Positions 33,196-43,918 of a stretch of DNA of 64,000 bases are shown one piece after another. A program made the position numbers and the translations under genes. This DNA comes from Aedes albopictus (lineage: Eukaryota > Arthropoda > Insecta > Diptera > Culicidae): assembly GCF_035046485.1 (NCBI RefSeq), contig NC_085137.1, positions 252,858,733-252,922,732 on the forward strand. The letters are read 5' to 3'. The notes beneath the pieces are model-generated. The model saw only the letters and a program-made list of their open reading frames with translations. It was not told the origin of the DNA and ran no database searches. Each line of letters begins with the position of its first letter. Positions within the stretch are counted from its first letter, which is position 1.

Positions 33196-33575
33196 TAACT
33201 GATAAGAATTCTCAGTATCATCAAATATGTTCTTTTTATATTCATCGATTAGCATTCTGTCTAAATTTGTAAATCAAAATAACACCAGTTTGCAGCATTT
33301 TTTAACTCGGTAAGCTGTTGGTCATTTTTAGTTTAATCAATTAAACTGGCTTCAATATACGGCCTTCATGAACCAATCCGCTTCGCATCTGCTGTTTCAA
33401 CGAAATTTTCCATTTATTCGATTTCAACTGCTCCAGTACTACTTTCCAACGGGTTTGCAAGTTAGAAACTCATTTCCGATGGGAAACAGGTGAGATTCTG
33501 TTCAATGATTTTTATGTTTGTTGACGGTGTTACATAATGTGTTTTTTTCTCGATTGTTGTCGCTGTCACCCCTGA
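33196..33575. other. No feature seen up to the gap
   Basis: AT-rich flank without coding signal. Confidence 0.3.
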
Positions 33576-34075
33576 NNNNNNNNNNNNNNNNNNNNNNNNN
33601 NNNNNNNNNNNNNNNNNNNNNNNNNNNNNNNNNNNNNNNNNNNNNNNNNNNNNNNNNNNNNNNNNNNNNNNNNNNNNNNNNNNNNNNNNNNNNNNNNNNN
33701 NNNNNNNNNNNNNNNNNNNNNNNNNNNNNNNNNNNNNNNNNNNNNNNNNNNNNNNNNNNNNNNNNNNNNNNNNNNNNNNNNNNNNNNNNNNNNNNNNNNN
33801 NNNNNNNNNNNNNNNNNNNNNNNNNNNNNNNNNNNNNNNNNNNNNNNNNNNNNNNNNNNNNNNNNNNNNNNNNNNNNNNNNNNNNNNNNNNNNNNNNNNN
33901 NNNNNNNNNNNNNNNNNNNNNNNNNNNNNNNNNNNNNNNNNNNNNNNNNNNNNNNNNNNNNNNNNNNNNNNNNNNNNNNNNNNNNNNNNNNNNNNNNNNN
34001 NNNNNNNNNNNNNNNNNNNNNNNNNNNNNNNNNNNNNNNNNNNNNNNNNNNNNNNNNNNNNNNNNNNNNNNNNNN
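33576..34075. other. Assembly gap, 500 N
   Basis: A run of exactly 500 N, the usual placeholder for a gap of unknown size. The BEL/Pao element to its right may extend into it. Confidence 0.98.
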
Positions 34076-34593
34076 TAATTCAAGTGATTAATGCCTTTCA
34101 TTAGCTAAGATTTCAGTATCTAGAACATCCACAATGACACAGCAAATCTGTCGCATTGTTTTCACCATCTGACTTTACAACCAATAATAGTATGTCACCC
34201 AACCCTTCTAGACAGTTGCGCCTTATCGATGCTTATCAATAGCTAAGAAATAAAGGGGCAGTCTCCGATCGTTTCTGACTCTGCCGGCAGTGCAGCCAGT
34301 GTTGGCAACATCCCCCCGCCTGTAACGGACTTCCGTATCCATTACTGACTTCACGTAATCGCCAACTTGCGCTTCCAGCACTGTCGACTGCTCCAGCCGC
34401 GACCGATTCAGTTCTTCGCTACCAGAATGTGTGCTCCAAATGTTTCCTCCGAACCATTCATCGAGTACTCCGTCTTGACCGGTCTGTTTCGCTGATTCTG
34501 CCTTTATTTGTTCTTGCAAATGACGTTCAATCAAGTTCTCTCCTTGTTCTTCACGTACATGGAAGCAGAAATTCGTTTCCTTTCTCAAGTCGC

Positions 34594-35358
34594 CTACGTG
34601 TCCGTAAATAGACCAACCAAGCCGAGTTTAGCAGCCAGTGGATCCCCGAGATCACCTTCACGCAGTTTCAATGTAGCAATCAAACTAGCGTTGTTTGATC
34701 CGATCAAAATGCCGGGTGAAACTGATTCATAACTGCTGATCGGTAATCCCTTAAGATGAGCGTACTGTCGCACCAAGTTATCGTACTTCAATGTTTGCTT
34801 CGGAAGATCCAGATTAGGGACGGTCCTCGTATCGTTCAAAGCAAAACGTTTACAATCACCCATACCGGAAATGTCGATTATCACCTGCTTTGAATTTGGA
34901 ACTTGCCTGTTTATGCTTCCAGTCCAGGTAAGGCCTAGAGGGAGTGGCTTGCCATCGTCTATACCCAAACGATCCGCCACAGACTGCTCAATCAACGTCA
35001 TCGACGAGCCATCATCTAAGAACGCGTACGTCTCGACTGACCTTCCGTTCCAGAAAAGCTTTACCGGTATGATGCGAAATAACGTTGACTTTCCTGTAGA
35101 ATGGTGAGCATTTACACCTTCTCCGGAGTCCATCGCCGAAGTATCTATGTACTTGTTGTTCCTCTTCGGCTGCCTCTCGCTGTTTCTGCCTATCAGTATG
35201 TAGCAATGGATGATGTCGGAGTTGGCAACCTTCCGTTCCACAAGCCGCTTGTTGCTTACAGGGTCGTTGACCGTGTTTTCCGAGGCACATTTTACAAAGA
35301 TGAAAATTCCGAACAGTCTCCCATCTAATTTCGGGTTCCCACCTTTTAAATAGGACAC
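34594..35358 (-). pseudogene. BEL/Pao aspartic protease region
   Basis: A retropepsin-like region of the type found in Pao elements (AFLDDGSSMTLIEQSVADRL, then SKQVIIDISG). It overlaps the Gag frame in another register. A short frameshift near 34615 ends it early. The following frame (34223-34588) continues what looks like the same polyprotein. Confidence 0.75.
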
Positions 35359-36955
35359 AATCTTTGACTTTGTGATTTGGTCCCTGGCATGCCAAACATA
35401 CGACTCCTGATATGTTCTCCTGCTTGACCTCCTTCTTCAATGGTTCCGTTTCGGAATACGCATTAAGGAAATTCTTCTCTTTCCTATATGTTTGCGCTTG
35501 TCTACAGTCCGCGATGACCGTGACATCTGTAGCAGCAGCAACGAGGGTGGACATGTAGGTTGTAAAAACTCGTAAATCTATCACCGCAAACTGCCTTTTA
35601 TACAGGGCCCAGTCCAAACGCAAATGGGTCGGTATCTTCTCCACCAATTCCTGCAGTAAAATAGGATTACACATATGTGCCGTCTGCCCCGCCGCTTCCA
35701 AATGGTCGACTAGGTTTTGGACTGTCATCCCAAATGAAATCAACGTGTCCAACTTATCCGGCTTTGGAGCCGGAGCTTCTCGAACTTTGTTCAGGAGACT
35801 TTGAATAATTAGCTCAGGTCGCCCGTAAAGCATATGCAGTGTAGACATAACCTGAGGTACACACGCGGGAAGCAGAAGCCGGCTCTTGACTGCGTCGTAC
35901 GCCTTACCCTGCAAAGCCTTTTGTAGTCTGGCCAAATTCTCGACATCTGAATATCCGCATGCCATTGTCGAATTTACATATGCACTGTAGAACAGCGGCC
36001 AATCTTCTGGATCACCTCGAAATGATGGTAGGTCTTTAGGCATGACTTGTCTAGCCATCAATTGATGCTGCGTGGGAAGCACTTGAAATTGACCCACCGG
36101 ATCATGCGGCCGTTGAAGCCCAATGTAATTCTGATGAACAGGGAATCCGCTACCTGTTCCGACGTTCGCTGCATAGCCAGATGCCAAATGAGGATTGTGA
36201 TGCCTTGGCATGCCGCTAAATCCCATCGGAATGCCCCCACCGGTGCTGACGTTCGTTGCGTACTCCGCTGCATGTTGAGTTCCAAAGCCGCATCCACTAC
36301 CCATTCCTCCGCCCATCGAAGCCACACTGGCAAAGGAGTGTGGAAGAGTATTCGCTGGTACATATACATTCGGTGCTAACCCAGGCTGGTGTGGTTGCTG
36401 TGGTAGAAAAGTTGTCAGTGGACTGTTTACAGCTGCGCAATCGGATACATTCGGAAGCCCCCAACATGTAGAAGTGAGTCCTACAGTAGGAATCGTAGAA
36501 CATGCTGTCACTACATTCGTTTGAGCACTAGCTCCGAACACCGCAGGTACTCGACTGATCAAACTTCGTGGCGTTGCGCCCAACTGATGTAAGCAATCGA
36601 TTTCTGATCGAGCGTTTACAGGTAGTTGTGAGTGTATCACTGTACTGTGAGGGAAACTTGTCAGTTGAGGTCGACTTACCGGGCCACCAGATACTCGTCG
36701 AATAGTTGGCGTGAGTGTATGGTCCACCGAACTCACATAGGCACCTGCAGTGGTCGGTGTGGAACTGATATCAAACATGGGACAGGCAGATGTTGTCTTC
36801 TCTGGGACCACACTCGTCTCGCGGGCGATAGAGAGGTTTTGCATCTCGCCGACTATCCCTTGTATCCAGCCTCCTGTCTTGTTGACCCCTACTGCAGCTG
36901 CTTGCTCATTCGGACCTGAGACGAGACTCGCGAAGACGGTCTTCTTTTTCTTCAC
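35150..36955 (-). pseudogene. BEL/Pao Gag, main part
   Basis: A Gly/Pro/Met-rich region is followed by the conserved DUF1759-type capsid block (LPSFRGDPEDWPLFYSAY, LQKALQGKAYDAV) and then two zinc-binding clusters (CLACQGPNHKVKDC, and CKMCLGKHGQRPC). Gag packages element RNA into virus-like particles in the cytoplasm. The frame reads on out of register after about 35160, showing a frame change before the protease. Confidence 0.8.
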
Positions 36956-37017
36956 TTTGTTATTTTTGTCTTCTTCCTATCTGTGTTGACATTATGTTTT
37001 GGGCTGGTGGTTCAAAC

Positions 37018-37258
37018 CCGTTCGTGACCGCATCACCTCACATGCAGTGTGACTGAATCCCATTCACGCACAAAATCATGTTGAGGTGCAATTTTGCATC
37101 GCCAACAATCGCCAAGCAAAGTAATTATTGGAATAGTTTGTTTTCAATTTATTTTTGACAGTACAGGAGAAGAAAATGCAGCTCGGAGTGAATTTTGGCT
37201 TTAGAATTTATCTCGGATAGCAATACTTTCCTCGTTTTAGGTAACGTAATCAAACGGG
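37018..37258. mobile_element. Small insertion in Gag
   Basis: Bases between the two Gag blocks do not fit the frame. CCCGTTYG-type ends (37018 and 37258) are roughly inverted, so a MITE is likely. No clean duplication is visible. Confidence 0.45.
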
Positions 37259-37760
37259 CTACAACTGACAGCTCAGTTGGGCTGCACTTGACGTTGCTTT
37301 TTTTCCTCTTCGCGAGTCTCGTCTCAGATTAGGACTATCCGTACCAGCTTCGTTGGTGTTGTTAAGAATCCCCATCATGGCTTCGTTTGTCAACCTTTTA
37401 AGCTCTCTAGTCTTTTCCGCTCCAGTTCTAACTGATGATTTACCTCCATCTCCCGTTCCAATACGGCCCGTTGCTCTTGAACCCATTGCAGACTTTCCCG
37501 TGCTTGTTCGGTCAATATGGATTGCCCAGGGTTAGCTAAAGGTCCCGGAGCAATGGTTGTCGGACCTATCGGCATTTCAGGAGGCACAGTAGCCACTACC
37601 GGCGGCAATACACCCGACAACCCTGTTGCTTCTGTCGCTCTGGCTGATAATGTGAGTATAGCTGTGCTTGTATACCTGAGGGGGTTTTGTGCAGTGCCAA
37701 TCAAACAAGTAGCACACATCCAACTTTGATTTGCTACTGCGTCGTCCACCCCGACACACT
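37259..37760 (-). pseudogene. BEL/Pao Gag, N-terminal part
   Basis: The frame opens in the tail of a PHD-like cysteine cluster (WMCATC), as found at the N-terminus of many insect Pao Gags. A Pro-rich stretch and a charged coiled-coil-like segment (LQWVQEQRAVLEREMEVN) follow. The frame ends at the insertion near 37258. The first cysteines of the finger are lost by 5' truncation. Confidence 0.65.
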
Positions 37761-37765
37761 GATAG

Positions 37766-38472
37766 TGGAAGCTTTATTAGTGACTAATTGATTCGATTGT
37801 TTTTCAATAGTTCTATAATAATTTAAAGTTACTATCAGTAAAGATTAATTTAAGTTGTTTTTAAATAGTTGCAAAAGTGCCTGCAAAGTTCTCATGAACT
37901 TTTTATTAAAAAAAGAGTTTATTTCTCAATTTCACTTGAAAACAATTCGTAACAAATAAATAACAATAAATATTATTGTTGCTTGGATCATGTTTGTATA
38001 ATCAAATACAAAATCACTTGACATATTTTTTTATAGTTTTCGTTTTTGAGTACAGTAGATGAGGAAGTACCTATAGAAAACTAGCTGAAAAGCAGGTTTA
38101 GCCAAGTGAGGATGTTACAACAAGAAAAAGATGAACAATGATTTTTCTAATGTTTTCCAATAAATTAAAGGAATCTAGTAAATAGTAAACTACCATTGAT
38201 AACAAAACAAATACAATTAGTTTAATGGGGTCAATTGAACCGATGTTAAAATAAACATGCAATAATATTTGTTGTTATGTAAACAGATTTCGCCTTTGAA
38301 AAACCAAAGAATTCATATTTCTCGGTAACATTTTTCTCCAGCACAGATACTTATGGCCACATGAATTGTGAACGATTTATGGTATGGATCATACGACCTG
38401 ATGTCTGACTTGTGATATTTGACAGTTATTTGAAAAGATTGAAGATAGATCTTATCAACAGCTGCCAAGCAA
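37766..38472. other. No gene seen
   Basis: Very AT-rich sequence with short ACAATAAATATTATTGT-like palindromes near 37963 and 38260. No coding or clear element ends. Confidence 0.3.
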
Positions 38473-38778
38473 TACACACTTAAATTAAATCGCCGACCTC
38501 AGCAAACGGATTGCCGAGAATCCAACTGCCGAGAATCCGGTAATAACTTTCACTGAATCTCGGTAAAAGTTTTACCGAGATGTCGTCAAAACTTTGCCGA
38601 GATCTCGGCAATCCAACTTTTTACCGAGATCTCGGCAAATTTCACCGAGACTCGGTAATGGTTTACCGAAATCTCGGTAAAAATTTTACCGAGAATCAGT
38701 AAATATTTTACCGAGATATCAGCTGTTGGATTCTCGGTAAACCGTTTACCGAGATCAATTTCTTAATTTAAGTGTGTA
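38473..38778. mobile_element. MITE packed with CCGAGA/TCTCGG motifs
   Basis: It is flanked by TA with inverted ends CACACTTAAATTAA. In about 260 bp I count nine CCGAGA and five TCTCGG hexamers, mostly as TTTACCGAGA or TCTCGGTAAA, including two perfect CCGAGATCTCGG palindromes. There is no coding. The density suggests repeated protein-binding sites (inference). Confidence 0.85.
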
Positions 38779-39093
38779 CTTACCAGACTGACATCAGAGT
38801 GTTTGATTCTTATCATAAAATGTGCATATCATTCTGGCGAGTGGCGGCCGTTAGTGCTCGTAAATGCTGGATATAAATGTTAGCGAGACATATAAATTCT
38901 ATGGATTTTCAAAAGCGAAAACTGCTTACAAATAACAACAAATATTATTGTATTTTTATTGTAACAACCAGGGTTGTTAATAGTCAGCGTAGCTGAAGCA
39001 CAATCACTGACGACGACGGGCAATAAAAAGTTTGCGTCACTGAGTCAGCAGCTCTTGAATATTTTTCTTCATACACCGTCAGTCAGTTTGCTG

Positions 39094-39268
39094 CAAGGGG
39101 AATGACATATCCTTTTCTAACCGGAATATCCGCATTTATCCGTTTCTAACCGTCGCTAACCGTGTCTAACCGCTGCTCACTTAGCAGCTCGCTTAGCAAC
39201 GGTTAGTGACGGTTAGAAACGGATAAATGCGGATATTCCGGTTAGAAAAGGATATGTCATTCCCCTTG
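39094..39268. mobile_element. 175-bp palindromic hAT-like MITE, copy 1
   Basis: The ends are CAAGGGGAATGACATATCC and the complement, with an almost perfect hairpin. The 8-bp duplication is GTTTGCTG (39086-39093 and 39269-39276). An apparently identical copy lies at 43563-43737, and a diverged one at 56820. Confidence 0.92.
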
Positions 39269-39411
39269 GTTTGCTGGTCGCGGCGAAAAAGTTTTGCCGC
39301 TTCTCTTTATTGGCATTTTCGTTGAGTGGCTTGCATTGAACAGGGCAGGCAGACAAATAATCAGCCCCACGAGAATGGCTGATCAGAAAAAAAAATGCAA
39401 AAATGAAACAC

Positions 39412-39484
39412 GTCTTCATTCGGAATCGAACCAAAATCCTTCGGATTGGCAGCACAACAAGCATACCATCAGAGCTAATTCAAC
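39412..39484 (-). other. tRNA-like relic with pol III boxes
   Basis: On the minus strand TAGCTCTGATGG (A box) and GGTTCGATTCC (perfect B box, 39422-39432) are spaced as in a tRNA. The T stem pairs but the acceptor stem does not, so it is a SINE head or decayed tRNA rather than a working gene. Confidence 0.45.
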
Positions 39485-39777
39485 AGCTCCGAAAGACCGA
39501 GGCTAAATCGTCAATAAAAGCTTGACTGGTTCGCCTTTCGTCTGCAATCGGTTGTCATGTGACGAAAACGTGTTCGTTTTTCATCGTTGCAATAGGAGAC
39601 AAAAGAGAATGACGAAAACTGAAGCTCCCTGTTTTATTTTCGGTTCATATTCGTCGTGGTTTCTTTGTCGGTCGCTGATGATGATGCAAGTGACGGAGTT
39701 TTATTTGCTGACGAACTTTTTTAATTTTTCGTCGTTGGTCGGTGACGAAACAGATGGTTACCAACCCTGGTAACAAC

Positions 39778-40199
39778 GATTCACCTGACGTCATTCAATT
39801 AATAGTATTTGTATTGTAAGAACAATAAAAAAACATTAAGATATATTGTTTTCTTTTGAAAATTACCCTAAAAATGTCTCATAAAAATACAATACATTCT
39901 ATTGTTTTTCGCGAAAAAGTGTATGAAAATTTTCTCAAAATTTTATGGTTAAGATACATAACGACCACCATTTTTTATTGTAAAAGTGCCATTTACCATT
40001 CGCCGAATGGTGTAGAACATTAGGGGTGATGGTGAGTTTGCCGTGTAAATTACAATACGTTTAATGGTGAATATTTTTCGTAAAAATGGTGTTGTAACAA
40101 TAAAATTTATCGTATTTTTATGATGTTTTCTATCAGGGTAAAGCTCGTTTCAATACAATTTATAAGACATTGTATGATTGTCTATGAACGAATATAATA
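39778..40199. other. No gene seen
   Basis: AT-rich sequence with short ATGGTG/CACCAT and ATTGTAAAA motifs near 39950-40110, perhaps part of a MITE whose ends I could not define. Confidence 0.3.
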
Positions 40200-40207
40200 A
40201 TCATAAC

Positions 40208-40454
40208 CTTGGGGCAAGACACTGTGCTGCAGAGTACATTTTCCTTCACAGATTTGCTCAGAATTCCTCCAGATTGCTCCCATTTTTGCTTGGGTGTTGC
40301 CTGATTCATCGCAAAATCAAAACAATATTGCCCGATATCTCGCCTTTCTTGCAGTTTTAGGGGTGTTTTTCAACAAATTTCGTCGATCATTGGTGAAAAA
40401 AGTTACTCAGAATTTCTCAGAGTTGCTCTCGTTTGCACAGTGTCTTGCCCCTAG
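40208..40454. mobile_element. 247-bp hAT-like MITE (CTWGGGGCAAGACACTGTGC)
   Basis: 20-bp inverted ends with one mismatch and a perfect 8-bp duplication ATCATAAC (40200-40207 and 40455-40462). The interior is non-coding. Confidence 0.88.
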
Positions 40455-40735
40455 ATCATAACAACCTGTTTAGCTTTGATAAGGTAACGCATGATACGTG
40501 TGCACCCTATTAATCATTGTTATGTTTGGTCAAACATAAACTTTATGGTTCCTTTCATATGGGTTGGGTAGTACGGACATAGATAGAATACTAAGATATA
40601 AATGTCAGAAACAAATTTGTATTAATACTGTTTTGTATTAATACTGTTCAATTTGTGATGCCACTCGTTCCCCCACTAAATTCGCCCAATACTGGTTTTA
40701 TTGACGCGCCGCTACTAATGTCAGTTTGCTCATCC

Positions 40736-41107
40736 TACACGGAGAAACTGAAAAACTCAAAATTAGGTACTTTTAAACTCAATTTTGAGTTCTTTTTCAT
40801 CTCCCTTTTCATGCGCTCTTTCTGTTGTTGTCAGAGAGTGAAGAGAGAAACAGCCCAACTTTTGCAGTTCCGTGCGTCAAGCCAAAACTGAGTTTCTAGC
40901 ACAGTACTCAAATTTGAGTGAATACAACCTAGTCAAAATTTCGGTTGGGTGGAAAAAACTTAAAATTAGGTATTTTTTTCACATGGAAGCAAGCGGGAAC
41001 AACCCAACAAAAACATCGTTTCCATCAACTCAAAATTGGCTTGACGCACGCAACCCCGAAGTTGGGTGGAAAGAACTCACTTTTGGGTAGTTTCGTCTCT
41101 CCGTGTA
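40736..41107. mobile_element. TA-flanked MITE with AACTCAAAATT motif arrays
   Basis: TA plus CACGGAGA at the left and TCTCCGTG plus TA at the right. Inside are repeated AACTCAAAATTRGG, AACTCAAATTTGAG and AACCCAACTTTTG-type motifs in both orientations. It is non-coding. Its organisation resembles the 38473-38778 MITE with a different motif. Confidence 0.8.
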
Positions 41108-41205
41108 GGTGACCATGTCCTGCCCGAGGGGCGATTCACTGTACTGCGTTACTGATTTGAAAATACACGAATGAAAAAAATACACAAAAATGCATCAATA
41201 CACGA

Positions 41206-41411
41206 TATTACCCGTTGCAAGAAAATAGAGAGCGAAAATGGTGCAAAATCGTTAATAGTCCTCCGCTGGTATGTCTAATCGTTATGGTGTCTTCTACAAT
41301 AAGTGCGCAAATTGGCCAAGGAATACTGCGCCGAAAACACCAAAATGATTTTTCTTACAGGCGGAGATGTATGGGCGCTTGCGCGTACAAATTTTCGCGC
41401 AACGCATAATA
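41206..41411. mobile_element. 206-bp MITE (TATTAYSCGTTGC), uninterrupted copy
   Basis: Inverted ends TATTACCCGTTGC and GCAACGCATAATA. A second, almost identical copy at 47633-56221 holds the gypsy element, so this copy is its empty-site reference. Confidence 0.82.
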
Positions 41412-41749
41412 AATTGAAAAATAAAATAAAAATACGCCACATTCGAAAAAATACACCAATTCAAAATAAAAATGCAAAAATGCTCCAGTGCACGGAAAAT
41501 GCAATAATAGTTCAAATTCGATTAAAATGCACAAATACGGTAGAATTCATTGTTCAATACACGAATTCGGGAAAAATACGTTGTTATTGTGAAACGACAT
41601 GGAAAATTTAGCAGATGTTGATGTTTTCAAACACCGGGACTGGACGCCTGGCGATTCCTGCAGCGGGGAAGGATCCAAACTTCCGGAACATTCCTGAGCA
41701 CAATCCTTCAACAAACTCAACAAAGTAGCAAAAAAGCAATTGTGTTGAG

Positions 41750-43010
41750 CTTATGCGAAGATTGCCGATCGTGATGCTGGAGGTAGAGTTTGCTAGTTTC
41801 CCGGATTACATACGACAGGAATCACTCCGGAGAATGATGGAAGGAAGGAAGAGGAATGCCTGCAGAGAGTATTCGGATATTTTATCCAAAGCAAGGGATA
41901 ATGATAGTTTTCTCCCGAGATTGCTCCAAAGCAAGTCCAACGCATATTATTCCCTGTGAAATTCCATCGAGGATTAATTCCAGGTTAATTCCTAGGGAAA
42001 TTCCTCCGAAGATTTCTCCAATTCTTTTTGTTTTGGTGTGAATGTCTTTCTTCTTGGAGGGAATTTCTACTAAATAAATTTCTCCGAAAGATTCCTTTAA
42101 CAGTATTTTTTGTGTTAATTCCCTTGGTAATTCCTTTAAGAAGATTTTTTACAAAGATTGCCCCAAGAATCCCCTACGGATTTTTTTTTCTTTTCATTTC
42201 ATTCACATTCGTTGAGATAGTCGGACCGGGATTTCCAGTTGTGCATTTAAGGTTATCCTCCACTAAAACTGCTGATGAAATTCTTCCCGGTGCCTATTCA
42301 GCTATTCCTCAAGATAATTTCAACGGTGTTGCTTCAAGAATTCGCAAGGCACTCAATCAGAATTATGTGAGGTGTATCCTCAGAAATTCTTTCAGTAATT
42401 TCCTCTAAAATTTCTCCATGAATTCCTTCTTCGATTCCTCTGGGAACTCCATCTTTCAGATTCTTTAGGAATTCCTTTTCAGATTCCTCTAGGAGATCCT
42501 TCCGGAAGTTCCTCCATAAGTTGTTTTAGAGATGCCTCCTGGGATTAATCCATGAAATCCTTCTGCAGTTTTTCCTAGAAAAAAAAACTCGGGAAAGAAT
42601 CAAGAGAAATTTGCGCAAATCCTATAAGACATCCCAAACTCGTTCTCAGAAGGGATCTATTGAAGGAATTTCAAGAGAGGAATTCTGGAGGAGTCCCAGA
42701 ATGCGCTTCTGGAGATGTCTGAACAGGAACTCTTGGAGGAATCCCTTAAAGAATACGTGGAGAATACAGAAAGTATTTCTGTATGAATCGCATAATCAAC
42801 TTTTGGACGAATCCGCGAAGGAACTACCGAAGACATTCTAGGCTAGATTCCAGGAGGAGCTGACGGGGGCATCACAACAGAAACTCTTGGAGGAATCTCA
42901 GAAAAAGTTCCAGGAGGTATCTGAGAAAAAATGCAGGAATCCCAAAAAGAACTAGAGAAGTCCTCAGTACCGGAGGAATCTCAAAATCGCTGCTCAAAAT
43001 AAACTTTTTC
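41750..43010. repeat. Degenerate ATTCCT / AGGAAT low-complexity region
   Basis: 41820-42590 is rich in ATTCCTCC-like words on the plus strand. 42600-43000 is rich in GGAGGAATCTC-like words, their complement. The region is thus a loose, large-scale inverted arrangement of the same degenerate motif. It is non-coding. Confidence 0.55.
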
Positions 43011-43068
43011 TACTTCTTTGTTTCCTCGAATCTTCGGTCAGGAACGGTTGTCAGTTTTGTCAATAAAT

Positions 43069-43293
43069 ATTGACTGGTTTGCTGAATATGATACACCACG
43101 CGGCCTTTGTAATGTTCCAAACGCGCATTTGCACGAAATTCCACGCGGCAAATCCTCTTGGAAAGGAACAACCGCACTTGAGGAAACGCCGCAATGCTAT
43201 CTCCCATAAGAATTGAGTAAAAGGGGAGCAAAAAACGCGGCTGTTCCTTTCCCCAGGGATTTGCCGCGTGTACTTTTGGGCAAATGCGCTAAT
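43069..43293 (+). mobile_element. 225-bp dispersed element, copy 1
   Basis: Nearly identical to the reverse complement of 58608-58832. It contains CGCGGCAAATCC and GGATTTGCCGCG as internal inverted blocks. Its ends are not clearly inverted. Confidence 0.75.
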
Positions 43294-43562
43294 AATGTTT
43301 GGGATTTTGATAAAATGCAGCATATTGACATAGCCCCAATTGCAAAATGTGAAAATCGATTTAAAATACACAATTGTTCGAAAAATGCTCAATTATTGCA
43401 TCAATACATATCAATTCCATTTTATTCAAAAAAGTGCAGAAAAATGCAAAAATACAAAAAATACAAATTGATGCACCAAAAATACACCAATTCGATACAC
43501 AGGGCTGCATCGAAAATACATGAGTGAATCGCCCCTCGGTCCTGCCATGACTAAGAGCAAAG

Positions 43563-43737
43563 CAAGGGGAATGACATATCCTTTTCTAACCGGAATATCC
43601 GCATTTATCCGTTTCTAACCGTCGCTAACCGTGTCTAACCGCTGCTCACTTAGCAGCTCGCTTAGCAACGGTTAGTGACGGTTAGAAACGGATAAATGCG
43701 GATATTCCGGTTAGAAAAGGATATGTCATTCCCCTTG
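43563..43737. mobile_element. 175-bp palindromic hAT-like MITE, copy 2
   Basis: It appears identical to 39094-39268 and is flanked by its own 8-bp duplication GAGCAAAG (43555-43562 and 43738-43745). Confidence 0.92.
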
Positions 43738-43819
43738 GAGCAAAGTGTTTGTTTATTTTTTGTTAAGAGTCGAGGAAGAAAAAAAACCTCACGTCTATTC
43801 TCAGAAATTGGGTTGCAAC

Positions 43820-43918
43820 CAAGGATGCGTAGAAAGTTCAGACAAGGAACCGCTCAAGAAAAAATAAAGCGTCGCTTTATTCCGAATCCTAGTACGGAGC
43901 TGAAACGAAATGTCAAAG
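43820..43918 (+). repeat. Dispersed repeat, left piece
   Basis: Matches about 20880-20975. The repeat resumes at 47368, so the 43919-47367 element lies inside it. Confidence 0.6.

Larger units (their letters stand above)
34223..37765 (-). mobile_element. BEL/Pao LTR retrotransposon, partial
   Basis: Gag and aspartic protease remain, on the minus strand. The 5' end stops at about 37765 without an LTR. The 3' side runs toward the assembly gap, so reverse transcriptase, integrase and the 3' LTR are missing or unassembled. Frames are broken by an insertion (37018-37258), a gag-protease frame change near 35160 and a small frameshift near 34615. Confidence 0.8.
38969..39769. mobile_element. 0.8 kb hAT-like element with TGACGA motifs
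   Basis: The termini are CAGGGTTG and CAACCCTG, with a perfect 8-bp duplication GTAACAAC (38961-38968 and 39770-39777). TGACGA-type motifs lie at both ends mainly on the plus strand. It contains the MITE at 39094 and a tRNA-like relic at 39412. It has no transposase. Confidence 0.87.
41127..43538. mobile_element. 2.4 kb hAT-like element with AAAATACACC arrays
   Basis: The termini are CGAGGGGCGATTCACT and its complement, with a perfect 8-bp duplication GTCCTGCC directly outside both ends. AAAATACAC/AAAAATGCA motifs cluster at 41157-41205 and 41430-41470 on the left and 43435-43525 on the right, on the plus strand at both ends. MITEs are inserted near each end (41206 and 43069). The middle is low-complexity; no transposase is seen. 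Confidence 0.87.

Noticed and set aside
33502..34101. Long open frames through the N-run
   Set aside because: They exist only because N codons are not stops.
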